Assembly (NCBI GenBank): GCA_964036315.1
Contig: OZ038480.1
Location: forward strand, 16,825,344 to 16,889,343
Reading direction: 5' to 3'
DNA length: 64,000 nt
DNA from: Acanthosepion esculentum
Lineage: Eukaryota; Mollusca; Cephalopoda; Sepiida; Sepiidae
Below, piece after piece: positions 11,671 through 22,630 of the stretch. Made by a program: the position numbers and the translations under genes. Under the pieces are notes generated by a model. That model was not told the origin of the DNA and made no database searches. It worked only from the letters and a program-made list of their open reading frames with translations. The first letter of the stretch is position 1, and each line of letters opens with the position of its first letter.

Positions 11671-12330
11671 GTATCAAAAATAATTTTACAAACTTTGGGG
11701 GCAGGTTCCTTACACCAAAGCAAGAACAAAAGTCCATATAAACATATGTCCACAAATCTTTCATTTTAGAATCATTAAGTTTAAAGAAAGTTTACGGTAG
11801 ATGGCGCTGTATTGCCACGTAGACTAGGTTACATTTGTCATTCGTGTACATTTGTGGCTAGCTTTTCTTCAACGTTTAAAGTATGTGTTAGCGAGTTAAA
11901 TGAGAAGTATTCAGTTCAACAATGGCAGGATATTCATATCGTGAGCAGGCAGATATAACTTTTACATACGGCCGTGAGAATGGTAACGGACGCGAAGCTG
12001 CACGGCCGTATCAGATTGCGTTGCCAGACCGAAGGCAGCCGAGTCATCTATCTATCCTTTGCTGCTGTTTATCATCGCGTTGCTGAGACAGGATCCGTGG
12101 CGCTACAGACTATGGATCGAGCGAGACCGAGATTCGCTCGTAAGCCTGACTACGAAGAACACATTCTACAGGCTATCGGAGACGATGCAGGTATCAGCAG
12201 ACGCCAAAGGCCCTCGTGTGTCTGTATCATTTGCAACGTGTGCAGGGTCTTTCACCATCTGATCAATCATGACGAGAGAACTTTTGCCGGTGATTTATTG
12301 CACAAACTCTTTCTCTATATATGTATGTAT
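11667..12330 (+). mobile_element. Decayed IS630/Tc1-mariner-like element with DUF4817-type HTH
   Basis: The element begins at the end of a (TA)n tract with GGGTGTATC. Its leader (GGTTCC, ACACCAAAG, ATAAACATATGTCC) recurs at 29808-30060. The transposase remnant is described separately. I could not find a matching right terminus. Insertion next to TA repeats fits the TA target preference of the superfamily. Confidence 0.6.
11922..12330 (+). pseudogene. N-terminal part of DUF4817-type transposase
   Basis: Translation from the ATG at 11922 gives a helix-turn-helix start typical of insect and mollusc transposases with the DUF4817 fold: a GRENGNGREAARPY block followed by PDRRQPSH. The frame is lost at about 12045-12055, where CTAT is repeated; one extra tetranucleotide would explain the shift. 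The next block (FAAVYHRVAETGS) continues one frame over from about 12056 in the ORF 11974-12390. A further block (YHLQRVQGLSPSDQ) is readable in yet another frame at about 12225-12270. The catalytic domain is missing. This is a non-functional fossil. Confidence 0.65.
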
Positions 12331-12689
12331 AATAAGCTGAAAGTATATTTAAAGTGCATCAAGGATTATGCAACATATTTCCTTTCTTAAAAAATGCTTT
12401 TACAAGGTGGAATATTTAAAAACAATAGCCATGAAATCTATAAAAAGCGGAAAGCTGTAGGCTGGATTATGAATCTGTATAGAATGCCCCAAAATTTGAA
12501 ATTTTGATTTAAAGCTCAGCTTCCCTGTTTCTTCAGCGAATTTTTACGTGTATTTTAATTTTAAAAAATTAAATATACCAGTACCTATTGAAGCGTGTAT
12601 AAAAACAGTTACATAAACCCACAAAACACGAAATCCTTGAAAAGGAATGTAGCATGTTTCGAAGGTTCTCGGAAAAAAATGAATTTTGG

Positions 12690-12905
12690 TAAGTATCTGT
12701 CTATATTTCTGAGATGAGGTATTATGTACACTATTTACATTATTGGGACTATTTTCCTCATCTTTGTTGCCATATTTATTACACCGTTTCGGCCGTTGTA
12801 CGCTCAGGCCTTCTTCAGGTGGTTGGAATATCGAACTGAACCCTTTATTTCGCTCACTGGAGTAGACTGTTCTAATTCCACGTGCCATGCTTAATGGATG
12901 TCAGA
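12690..12905 (-). mobile_element. SINE family A, minus copy
   Basis: It shares the central domain of family A: CCACCTGAAGAAGGC, stem, GCCGAAACG, then TGTAATAAATATGGC and GATGAGGA. Other copies are at 13340-13715, 22330-22880, 37880-38110, 43310-43750 and 63836-63885. The tRNA-like head is missing here because the copy breaks off at about 12905, where a PLE endonuclease fragment begins. Confidence 0.75.
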
Positions 12906-13208
12906 CATATAAAGGGGAGGCAGGCCGCCCCCTTAAGGTAAGGCTTCAAGAACACCAGAAAGCTGTAACACGAGGGGAAGTGGAAAAATCAGGCGTGGCT
13001 GATCTCATATGGAGAGAACAGGGAGATCACCGCCCTCTGTGGGATCCAGTTGAAATCATAGATAAAGAACAAAGAACATCCTTGGAAAATTCGTAAACTT
13101 AAGGAATCAGCACATATGATAGGACACAAAAATCTCCTGAGCCGACCAAGCATAGAAATGAATACAATATGGGAACCAGTAATAAAGAGTGCCAGAGAAA
13201 AGCGATAA
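12890..13208 (+). pseudogene. Penelope-like element GIY-YIG endonuclease fragment
   Basis: The first frame encodes GRPLKVRLQEHQKAV and then EKSGVADLIWREQGDH; these are the usual GIY-YIG region signatures of animal Penelope-like elements. After about 13075 the match continues in another frame (KIRKLKESAHM, SRPSIEMNTIWEPV), so there is a frameshift. The initial GIY motif is missing and YIG is altered (YKGE), so an active nuclease is unlikely. In complete PLEs this domain follows the reverse transcriptase and nicks target DNA. Confidence 0.8.
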
Positions 13209-13339
13209 CAACAAAAATTGCAATATGAGCTCTGGTAAAAACATGTATTTATAACAGAAAAATTGCAATATGAGCACTGGTAAAAATGATGGCTGAAGAC
13301 ATTAAGTTTATAATACCCAGAAATTCATTCACAGACGTC

Positions 13340-13715
13340 TTCAAGGACAAATGGCGCAGTGGAAAAAGGCGTTAGTTAGATACAGTGACAGGACCCAAAG
13401 AGTGTGAGTTCAATACCCAGTTAAGGCAGTGGAGAGGGGAATTAACAGGAGATAACTGACATCCATTAAACGTGGGACTAGAACAGTGAGCGACATACCA
13501 ACCATTGTAATAAATATGGCGAGAAAGATGAGGACAATAGTCCGAATAATGTAAATAGTGAATTTTGGTAAATTTATAATTCCATATTCCAACCACCTGA
13601 AGAAGGCCGGAGCGTACAACGACCGAAACGTTGTAATAAATATGGCGACAAAGATGAAGAAAATAGTCCGAATAATGTAAATAGTGAATTTTGGTAAATT
13701 TACCGATTTTATAAA
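13340..13715 (+). mobile_element. SINE family A, plus copy with tandem body
   Basis: The tRNA-like head at about 13348-13428 has an A box (TGGCGCAGTGG) and B box (GAGTTCAATACC). The body contains two copies of the unit GTAATAAATATGGCGA...GTAAATAGTGAATTTTGG (from about 13508 and from about 13634), with the CTGAAGA hairpin (13597-13632) between them. Confidence 0.8.
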
Positions 13716-13719
13716 ACAA

Positions 13720-13895
13720 ATTGTAATAGATCGCGGCTCGGATTGGGGAATAGGAGAGCTGAGTTCAAATTCCAGTCGAGTTCATTACGTATACCATTGG
13801 GAAAGGTATACATCCATATCTTCTTCCTCATCTATGGGTAAATAGCAGGTTTCTATAGCCTTCGTGTGAGTTCTATAGCCTAGGTTGGCGACTAG
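13720..13895 (+). mobile_element. SINE family B (tRNA-like head, no 5S part)
   Basis: A tRNA-like segment (GCGGCTCGGATTGGGG then GAGTTCAAATTCC as B box) is followed by the family body: TTCATTACGTA, GGGAAAGGTAT, and a tail with TCTATAGCCTAGGTTGGC. Homologous copies are at 44330-44540 and 44960-45165, and with 5S rRNA-like heads at 41034-41283, 52633-52905 and 56366-56638. Confidence 0.7.
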
Positions 13896-14126
13896 TCTAG
13901 AATAAAAAGTCTGAATTCAAATCAGTCTGGAGAGGGTTGGGCTCCGTCAGGCTATCTTGCGGCAGCAGTACGTGTGATACACTTACAACATTAATGGGTT
14001 ACGGGATCGTGATAAAACAACTAATTCGGAAATTTGGAAAAGTAAAAACGGGATAGACAGAACTTGTCGATATTATTCAACAAAACATATTTGAAAAATA
14101 TCTTGCTGCTTAAATATACCTTATTA

Positions 14127-14556
14127 CAAAGTGTGTAAAAACTGTCCAAAATTGGTCATATCACTACACGCCTATCTAGACGACTCACGCTACATCTACC
14201 CGACTATAGCTCAATTAGGACTCATTTAAACACACACGGAAACCTACCAAACTCTATCTGCAACATACTGGTAGAAAATACAAGTATAATAGCCTCATCC
14301 ACATATAAAAAAGGATTAAAAATAATGAAAGCACTAATAACAAAAAAGGGAAATCCAACAATTAATAATATTAACTATGAACATGGCCACAATGTGCTGA
14401 CTGTGTTTAGAAAATAAACATTCCTGTAAATTTATACATACATAAAACCCCCACATATTCACTTAAAAATAAAAATAGCCTCTGATAACGGCTAAAAGAA
14501 TAGCCGAAAGAGCGAGGATATGCAGAACTGTTGGGCAGTTTTTACACACTTTGTGT
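14127..14556. repeat. Element with about 20-bp inverted ends
   Basis: AAAGTGTGTAAAAACTGTCC at the left and GGCAGTTTTTACACACTTT at the right are inverted with one mismatch. Between them lies AT-rich sequence and, at 14476-14512, CTGATAACGGCT...AGCCGAAAG, a hairpin of the hammerhead-like type in which the essential G8 position is A. It is probably a non-autonomous, possibly PLE-related unit. A (TA)n tract follows at 14677-14720. Confidence 0.55.
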
Positions 14557-14673
14557 CCCGAAATGCAAACATTTATACGAACAGAAGAAAAATTAAATAA
14601 AAAGCTTAATCGCAGTATCTTGTCAATCATCTTTAATGAAAATTGTATAAAAGAGGGATTGCTTCCCCAATAC

Positions 14674-14720
<47 letters not shown>

Positions 14721-14728
<8 letters not shown>

Positions 14729-15835
14729 GCATGTCATGTTGCCTCCAATTAATGAAAGCAAGAAATGGAATTTAATACGATACTGATATTAAACGACTTT
14801 TTCAACGAATGTGAATGGAGAAGGCAAAACGTTTTCGTTCAAAACCTTCGTCTAAAAATAAACAAAAACAGAAATGAATTAATGAGATAATAAACAATAA
14901 AGCCGAAAGAAAGAAAAAAATGAATTTGTAAAGGAAAGGCTTTAACGATAAACGTTTTTATAATCTGGATTCTTTTTTTTCGGACAAAAAATAAAGAACT
15001 CATTTCCCACCACCGAAATAAAAAGATTGAAAAAAAAAACAAAAAAAAAAAAAACGAAAACAGCACAATACTCAAAATATTTTGTTAACGTTTTTGAAAA
15101 GTAAATTAAATAAGATTTTCCATTGTCAAGTTCTGTGAAGCCTTATCCAGTTCTTTTCATTGTCGTAACACCATGTCTTTCATTTAAGGTTTCATGGCGT
15201 CAATGAGTACATTGGGATGAAAATCACTTCTCTCAGGTTCTTTGATGGCTTAGGATTTGACACTCACGCATAAGTTCGTCATCGGGTTTCAATTATTCTA
15301 ATCATTATTGCAATAAATTGCTATTTAATCGTTGTAATTGCTATTGAAGATGTGGGCGATTTTATTCACATCACTTATTATGAACCTTAGATTTTCTAAC
15401 ATTCTTATTATTGCTACAATAACTTGAATAAATATTGGAATCATTATCATCAAATAGCATAGTGCTTTTGACGTATGGATCAATATTTCAGCCCACAATC
15501 GGATCATTGGTAAGCTGTTTGGGACCAGAGGATTGCTCGTCGCCCTTTGGACTGGTATCAATGAGTAGTTGATTTTATCTTTTGCCGTGCTCTTGTCTTC
15601 GTAGCGTTGTGTTCTTGTCTTCAGGAAAGAAGCAGCATAACACAAAGTGAGCCTGGTCCCAGTAAATTCCACCATGCTACAGCAGCTCACGCATCGCATA
15701 AAAGGGGCGGGCAGAATCTAAATATTCAGACACCAGACTTTTTCTGACTTTTCACACAAATCCATTATACTGACAATATGACAAGTCCTAAAAAACTGTA
15801 TAGTATATACATGCATTGTACACACATATGTGTGT
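14721..15835. other. No gene recognised
   Basis: A/T-rich with A-runs. A 124-codon minus-strand frame at 15325-15699 has no motif I recognise and is not repeated in the window. Confidence 0.45.
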
Positions 15836-16190
15836 GTGTGTGTCCACACACCGGTGGGCCTGAATGCCGCATGTTAAGGGGGCCAAAATCCTCCGCCCAT
15901 GAACCAAACCCCAGCTATGGGTTAAATAGCTCCACTGCCTTGTGGAAATCTTCGGGAGAAGAAAAGGCTAAGGAATAAACCCTACACAAATCCGGAGTGG
16001 AGCCCCTAAGGCGGATGGACGGCACTCTGTGTTAGCTTCCGGCAACTCCTGCAGCCACGTTGGTACCCAACTGTATTGATTCATACTTTCCTTTGGACTC
16101 TTCTAGCAAGGCCGAGAGGGGGAACTAGACGTCTGGGCAGCCCTAGTTCTCCATCGTCTCCCGAGACGGACGGATGCCGACGACGACGGC
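15836..16190. repeat. GC-richer segment, probable dispersed repeat
   Basis: This stretch is clearly richer in G+C than its surroundings. It contains CCCAGCTATGGGT and GTGGAGCCCCTAAGGCGG, and is bounded on the right by GT-rich simple sequence (16209-16270). Its composition suggests a repeat or an old coding or regulatory piece. I cannot name it and see no intact frame. Confidence 0.4.
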
Positions 16191-16715
16191 ATGTGTGTGC
16201 AATATTTTCATATGTATGTATGTATGTATGTACGTATGTGTGTGTGTGTGTGTGCCTGTGTGTGTGTGGGAGATACATATTGAGTTGACAGAAATTCGAT
16301 GGTGTTGAGTGGTTATCAGAGTGAAAGCAGAATCGAATTTCGGCTGAGGTTGGCCCTGTCACGTTAACATATTTGGAATATATTCGGATAAAGCATGAAA
16401 CAATCTTTCCCTGATTTGTCCATTTATAGGGAACATGTCATATCAGTACCATGTCATGATGGTAGAGATAGAAAAGTGTGAGTAGATGATATTGTATATG
16501 GGCAGTTTACGCTCTCATATCTTATCTGCTCAGGCAGTGAGATCCAAATAGCTGTTACACCCATTGTCAGTCTTGACATATGAAGTCTAATCATAATTAT
16601 TGTTACATTTGTCCCATTATTGCTATCTATTTTCTTCTTTCACTTCACGTTCTTTTTCGCGGTTGCCATTCATTACCAGAAATTGTGTAATTCTTTCTTT
16701 TGTTATTTTCATATA
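16191..16715. other. GT-rich microsatellite and unassigned sequence
   Basis: (ATGT)n and (TG)n at 16209-16270 are followed by unremarkable AT-rich sequence up to the Tigger-like element. Confidence 0.6.
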
Positions 16716-17554
16716 CAGTAAAATCAGTCATATCCGGAATCCCTCATATCCGAAATCCCTCATATCCGGAATCCCTCATATCCGGAGTGCCTCATATCCG
16801 GAATCCCGGACATGATTTTTATGTGGATATTTGAACTATTTCGGTGATATGTAACTGATTTGAAATTTCTTTTTTTCCAGGAAATTTACTTTGGATAACT
16901 GCTTATGCTTATTTCACTCTGATTGCTTGTATTGGTGCAAAAGATGATGGGAATAAGAGGAAAGGATGACAACAAGATAGCGACGAGATGCATGATTATG
17001 ATGAAACCTGGACTGAAATTGAAAAAGCTATTGAAAACTTGTCAATTTTATGGAAAGAAAGCCAACATTCAGATATGACGATTGCAATAACATACACAGA
17101 GTTAAAAAGTGTCTTTCGTTTAAAAAAATTCAAGAACAAAAGCCAAACGAAATGCGGAAAAAGTTGAGAATGACATTAGAAGAGAAGGAATCATCATGCA
17201 ACAGCGATTAAAAAATCCTCGTTACATTATTTGTTTTGCATACGTGGCAGACTTAATTTAATGAATTTTCATTAACGTTACATAATTTATTTCTTTTTCC
17301 TTAAAATCAATTCCGTTATATTTCACTCACCATTAGCTTATTTTGTTTACTACGAAACATTGAAAATAAATGTTAAACCTGATTTCATTTTAGTAGTTTT
17401 ATTTTAATCTGAATATAGCCTCTCATATCCGGACTTTGTAAGCATTTCCTCATATCCGGAATCCCTCATATCCGGAATCCCTCATATCTAGAATCCCTCA
17501 TATCCGGACTTTGTAACCAATTCCTCATATCCGGGATTGTCAGGGATTCTACTG
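16716..17554 (+). mobile_element. pogo/Tigger-like DNA transposon, internally deleted
   Basis: The ends read CAGTAAAATC and, inverted, CAGTAGAATC, flanked by TA at 16714-16715 and 17555-17556. This is the CAGTARAAYC terminus and TA duplication of pogo/Tigger elements. Just inside both ends are arrays of a unit around CTCATATCCGGAATCCCT (about five on the left, six on the right), in the same orientation on both sides. The 839-bp length is too short for an autonomous Tigger of about 2.5 kb. Confidence 0.82.
16940..17215 (+). pseudogene. Possible C-terminal remnant of Tigger transposase
   Basis: A broken frame encodes an acidic stretch (DEMHDYDETWTEIEKAIENL) and then a Lys-rich tail. Acidic C-terminal tails are usual in pogo/Tigger transposases. 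No DDE catalytic residues are present. Assignment rests mainly on its position inside the element. Confidence 0.4.
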
Positions 17555-17556
17555 TA

Positions 17557-18982
17557 TTTTGTTAGTCTCTATTTCTTTTCTTTCGGGAATAATGGCAAAG
17601 ATTAAATTTTTAAAGCAGTGATTCTCAACGTGGGTCCTTAAACCCAAAGCTGTACCTGAGAAATATTTTAAATGGACCTAGAGGCACAAGTAGCAGTGTA
17701 GTCATTAGTCAGGATTTATATTTTTGCTACTTTTTGCTTTTGTAAATAAAATATATTTCTTGATATTTTTTGACATGAGAAAATGTGCCACAAGAAAGAA
17801 AACGTTGAGAAACGGTGTTTTAAAGAAAACCTCTTTGCCAAATTGTTTCCATTTCGACATTCTTAACATTTTCCGCCTGGCTATTGATCAGCATAATGCA
17901 TTAGGTACATCTTAAATACTACGCTCTTTATTCACATCTTCTTCTTCTTCTTCTTCTTCTGCTGCTGCTGTTGCTTTTTCTTTCTTTTTTCTTTCTTTCT
18001 TTTATCTGCTCTTACATTGTTTTCCTCTTTTCCTCATTCATTTCCTTTACTTCTAATCTCCCCTCTTTCATACTCCCATTTCATCACCATTACCTTCTTC
18101 TTTCATCACAATAGATAAGGAAAAGTAGATGTGATAGGCAACAATAAACAACAGAAGAACTCAAAATTGATCGCTGCATTTAAGTATTGCATTAATATTT
18201 AAGTTTACTTCTTAAAAGTTCGACGATAATATTTCAGCCGCCAATTAATTTAAAGACAGTTTAATGCATGTAGGTCCTTACTTTTCGTAGAAATAATTAT
18301 TTTTATTTCATGGGTGACTTTTGCTGGATTTCGCAGTTAATTTTGACTATTTCCAAATTTATTTCCAAATTATAAAAATTGTTATCATACAAAAAAATTG
18401 TCGCCGAAAATCATGTAAAAGATCGTCGAAAACAATTGCTGTAATGAAAATTTGAGAATCCAAAATTTCAGGATTACGTGTTCGGATCCGGCCTGCAATG
18501 TTTTTAACCCATTAACTGCCAAATATTTTAATGCGCATTTTGGGCCCAGACAGTTGTCTTAGGAGATGTTTAATTTCAGTAGTTACCATTGTCGTTTTTA
18601 TAGAAAGTAGAAAATCAAATATATATGTGTAAAACACCAAAAAATAATATTGATTAGAAATAATAAAAAAATACTTTTCAAAATAGTCATTATTTTTCTA
18701 CTCGTGAAATGTAAAATTACGACAGAAAGTGTCTTCTTACGGGTAATAATAAAAACTTTAAAGGCTAAGTGTTGCAAAATATACCTCTGCAAATGCAATG
18801 TATGTAAGCAATTCAATGTAAATACAAGGAATAACATGTAGTGAGTTTAATTTAACAGATCCCCAAATGGGGCTCATGGCAGGTAATGGGTTAATTGTCT
18901 TACGGAGTCGGCCTGATTCCAAAATGGTATGCTGAGCTATGGCCTCTGGGAGTAAAGTTGAAAAGGTGTCACATGCACAGAC

Positions 18983-18985
<3 letters not shown>
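17557..18985. other. No gene recognised
   Basis: It includes a short (TTC)n at about 17938-17960 and T-rich sequence. Short frames around 18650-18840 have no recognisable motif. Confidence 0.45.

Positions 18986-19053
<68 letters not shown>
18986..19053. repeat. (TA)n microsatellite
   Basis: Pure TA repeats; two further tracts follow at 19229-19299 and 19423-19483, all within 500 bp. Confidence 0.95.
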
Positions 19054-19057
<4 letters not shown>

Positions 19058-19225
19058 TAAGTTACGAAAAACTTGGTAATCCGTATGGGTAGTCCCAAGG
19101 AGGATGAAATCCTGCGAGCTCAATGTAAATTCAGAGCTAATAATTTAAAGAAAAAGAAACCACTTTAAGGCTCCATGTAATAATTTATTTCACCATAGCC
19201 CTTTATATATATATATAGCCCTTTA

Positions 19226-19228
<3 letters not shown>

Positions 19229-19299
<71 letters not shown>
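19229..19299. repeat. (TA)n microsatellite
   Basis: Pure TA repeats preceded by a duplicated TAGCCCTTTAT word (at 19196 and 19217). Confidence 0.95.
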
Positions 19300-19302
<3 letters not shown>

Positions 19303-19417
19303 GTACGATGAGAACGAATAGAGTACTGTACCAACGTTCGTAACATCTAATTTAAAAGATATACATAGTAGAGTAATATTATTTATTTTAGGATATTACA
19401 GCAAAAACATATTTTTG

Positions 19418-19422
<5 letters not shown>

Positions 19423-19483
<61 letters not shown>
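19423..19483. repeat. (TA)n microsatellite
   Basis: Pure TA repeats. Confidence 0.95.
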
Positions 19484-19487
<4 letters not shown>

Positions 19488-19559
19488 TGAGCTTAGTTAA
19501 GCTTATTTTAAAAGTAGCTCAAAAAGTCAAAGCAGAAGGAAAAGTGTCAAACAGAAACA

Positions 19560-20004
19560 ATATGAAAAACAACTTAGATGTTTAACAAAAACAAGAATTA
19601 GAAGTAAAAAAAAAATAAAAAGAGAGAGAAAAAGAACAGACGGAAAAGCAGGGACGGAAGAGAGAGAATTCCAATAAAGTTAAAGGAGAATTGAAAAAAA
19701 AAAACGATATTCAACTAAAAGAAAGAATTAAGAAAATAATGGGGAAAAAAATGAAAAAAGAACTAAAAAGAAAAAAAGAGGGATAACTAGAATAAAAAAA
19801 CATAGAAGAAAGAGAAAAATATGAAAAGAAAGAAAGAAAGAAAATAGAAAAATATGAAAAGAAAGAAAATAGAAAGAAATAACGGATGATAAATGAACAA
19901 GAGATAAAGAGAACAAGGAATAAGCAATGAGAAATTGAAAAGAAAGAAAAAAAGATTTAAAATGACGAAGCTGAAAGAAAATCAGAAAAGCGACAGATGC
20001 ATGA

Positions 20005-20042
<38 letters not shown>

Positions 20043-20110
20043 CAAAAAGAAAGAATGAATGAATAATTGAATGAAATGGGGATAAGAAGAAAGGATGAAG
20101 TAAAAGGTGT
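19560..20110. repeat. Purine-rich (A/G) tract
   Basis: The plus strand is almost entirely A and G, with GAAA and AAAG words including a clean (GAAA)n at about 20009-20042. Long reverse frames here (Ser/Phe/Leu-rich) are composition artefacts. Confidence 0.9.
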
Positions 20111-20268
20111 TGAATGAGAACAATAAATAATTAATCTGAATCAGTGTTCCCGGGTTGCGCTTGCGAATTGAGTAAAAGTTGAAATCCCAGCGCTACAAAA
20201 TTTTGAATTGTCTTGTGTGGTATCCCTGGTGTTAGTACCAGATTTCCTGCAGGGGTTAGAAAACTGGG

Positions 20269-20910
20269 TTCTTCTTCTTCTTCTTCTTCTTCTTCTTCTT
20301 CTTCTTCTTCTTCTTCTTCTTCTTCTTCTTCTTCTTCTTCTTCTTCTTCTTCTTCTTCTTCTTCTTTCTTCTTCTTCTTCTTCTTCTTCTTCTTCTTCTT
20401 CTTCTTCTTCTTCTTCTTTCTTCTTCTTCTTCTTCTTCTTCTTCTTCTTCTTCTTCTTCTTCTTCTTCTTCTTCTTCTTCTTCTTCTTCTTCTTCTTCTT
20501 CTTCTTCTTCTTCTTCTTCTTCTTCTTCTTCTTCTTCTTCTTCTTCTTCTTCTTCTTCTTCTTCTTCTTCTTCTTCTTCTTCTTCTTCTTCTTCTTCTTC
20601 TTCTTCTTCTTCTTCTTCTTCTTCTTCTTCTTCTTCTTCTTCTTCTTCTTCTTCTTCTTCTTCTTCTTCTTCTTCTTCTTCTTCTTCTTCTTCTTCTTCT
20701 TCTTCTTCTTCTTCTTCTTCTTCTTCTTCTTCTTCTTCTTCTTCTTCTTCTTCTTCTTCTTCTTCTTCTTCTTCTTCTTCTTCTTCTTCTTCTTCTTCTT
20801 CTTCTTCTTCTTCTTCTTTCTCTTCTTCTTCTTCTTCTTCTTCTTCTTCTTCTTCTTCTTCTTCTTCTTCTTCTTCTTCTTCTTCTTCTTCTTCTTCTTC
20901 TTCTTCTTCT
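20269..20910. repeat. Very long (TTC)n tract
   Basis: About 640 bp of TTC repeats, with only three small interruptions (about 20363, 20416 and 20817), run directly into the assembly gap. Its true length is unknown. Long homopurine/homopyrimidine tracts of this kind can form triplexes and are hard to assemble. Confidence 0.97.
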
Positions 20911-21110
20911 NNNNNNNNNNNNNNNNNNNNNNNNNNNNNNNNNNNNNNNNNNNNNNNNNNNNNNNNNNNNNNNNNNNNNNNNNNNNNNNNNNNNNNNNNN
21001 NNNNNNNNNNNNNNNNNNNNNNNNNNNNNNNNNNNNNNNNNNNNNNNNNNNNNNNNNNNNNNNNNNNNNNNNNNNNNNNNNNNNNNNNNNNNNNNNNNNN
21101 NNNNNNNNNN
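20911..21110. other. Assembly gap, 200 N
   Basis: Exactly 200 unknown bases, probably a placeholder of fixed size. Upstream is pyrimidine-rich on plus and downstream is purine-rich on plus. Confidence 0.98.
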
Positions 21111-21600
21111 AAATTAAGGCAAGAAAGAAAGAGATGGAAAGAAAGAAAGAAAGAAATGCAAAGGGAGAATAAAATGAAAAAAAGAAAGAAATGGAAAGAA
21201 AGAAAAAAGAAAGAAATGGAAATAAAGAAAGAAATGGAAAAAGAAGAAAGAAAGAAAGAATGAAAGAAACGAAAAGAAAGAAAGAAATGAAAGAAAGTGA
21301 GAAATGAAGGAAAGAAAGAAACAAATGAAAACAAAGAAACAAATGAAAAGAAAGGAAGTAAAAATGAAAAGAAAAGAAACAAACAAAGAAAACAGAAAGT
21401 GAAATAGAAAGAAAAAATAAAGGATGAGAAATATATGAATAAACGAAAGAAAGAAACTGAAAATGCTAAAAGAGAGAGAGCGGGGGAAAGAAAGACGAAT
21501 GAGAAATATATGAAAAGAAATGAAGGAAAAAAGAAAGAAAGAAAATCAATTCGTTAAAAAGGAAAAAGGAAAACGATTTAAGAATCCGAATAAATGTGAC
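21111..21600. repeat. Purine-rich (GAAA)n-type tract
   Basis: Degenerate AAAG/GAAA repeats with interspersed AAATGGAAAG words. The purines are on the plus strand, opposite to the (TTC)n tract on the other side of the gap. Confidence 0.9.
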
Positions 21601-22325
21601 AGGGTGCAAAATTTGGCTCAGTCTTTCTCTTTTAATTAAAATAAATGTTTAATGACAATTTTTATCTTTGCTTTTATCTCATTTTCAACTTTGTCTCTGC
21701 ACTTCGCTCTTTATTGTTCGTACTTGAATAAAAAAAGACGAAACTAAGAGAGAAAGAAACATTGCACTTATTTGCATCATTGTATTTGTTTCGTCTCCAA
21801 CCCAACCACTATCCATTTACTCCTTGCTGACCCCACTTACCAGGTTTCTTTTGCAGCCGGGAACAATGTCAACTTTTCACCGCCAGCAAATATCGTTTCT
21901 TTCAGTACATGCAATACATCATTGCAACCAAAATTGTACGCACAGACACACACATCAAAGAGGAGGAATTATCGGATATCGGACCACTACAAAAATAAAC
22001 CTTTTCCAAAAGTTTTTGTTTCACAAAATCAACGATACACTGGAAACAGAACTCTGACAGACTTCTAAAGATTTTATTTTATTTTATTTTTAAAGTAATT
22101 CCAAGTACTTTACTTTTCAACGGTAAAATCTATAATTTATTTTATTCACGATTATCGAAGTTGAAAGAATTTTTTTTCTAATTTGAAATTCAGTTTGAAA
22201 GAATAAATGAAAGATTTATTTTAAAATTCATCTATTAATATTTTTTTAGCGAAGCAAAAGAGCCATTCTGCAGTTTTGGTCATTTTGCCGTGGCGTTAAT
22301 TGTTAAAAAATGACACTTGCCGACT
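21601..22325. other. No gene recognised
   Basis: A 98-codon plus-strand frame at 21772-22068 has no motif I recognise. The remainder is AT-rich. Confidence 0.45.
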
Positions 22326-22329
22326 AGCG

Positions 22330-22630
22330 CAACTAGTACACTATTTACATTATTCGGACTATTGTCTTCATCTTTGTCGCCATATTTATTACAACGTTTC
22401 GGTCGTTGTACGCTCCGGGCTTCTTCAGGTGGTTGGAATATCAAACTGAACCCTTTATTTCGCTCACTGGGGTAGACTGTTCTAGTTCCACGTGTCATGT
22501 TTAATGGATGTCAGTTATCAGTTATCTCCTGTTAATTTCCCTCTGAAAGTTCTCCACTGCCTTAGCCGGGTATTGAACTCACACTCTTTGGGTCCTGTCA
22601 CTGGATCTAACTAACGCCTTTATCCACCGT
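22330..22630 (-). mobile_element. SINE family A, near full-length minus copy
   Basis: Read on minus, the tRNA-like head (A box TGGCACGGTGG, B box GAGTTCAATACC) lies at about 22550-22630. It is followed by a body with ACTAGAACAGTCTACC, the CTGAAGAAG hairpin and TGTAATAAATATGGCGAC. It abuts a plus-strand copy, so the two form a head-to-head pair. Confidence 0.8.

Noticed and set aside
14476..14512. Active hammerhead ribozyme
   Set aside because: The core reads CTGATAA, so the essential G8 is changed.
15325..15699. 124-codon minus-strand frame
   Set aside because: No recognisable domain and unusual composition; could be a chance frame.
19728..20123. 131-codon Phe/Ser/Leu-rich frame resembling membrane segments
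   Set aside because: Purine-rich tract read on the opposite strand; hydrophobicity is due to TTT/TTC/CTT codons.
20131..21382. 400-codon frames of poly-Arg/Lys/Glu or poly-Leu/Phe/Ser
   Set aside because: All six frames over (TTC)n and the N gap are open; they are simple-sequence artefacts.
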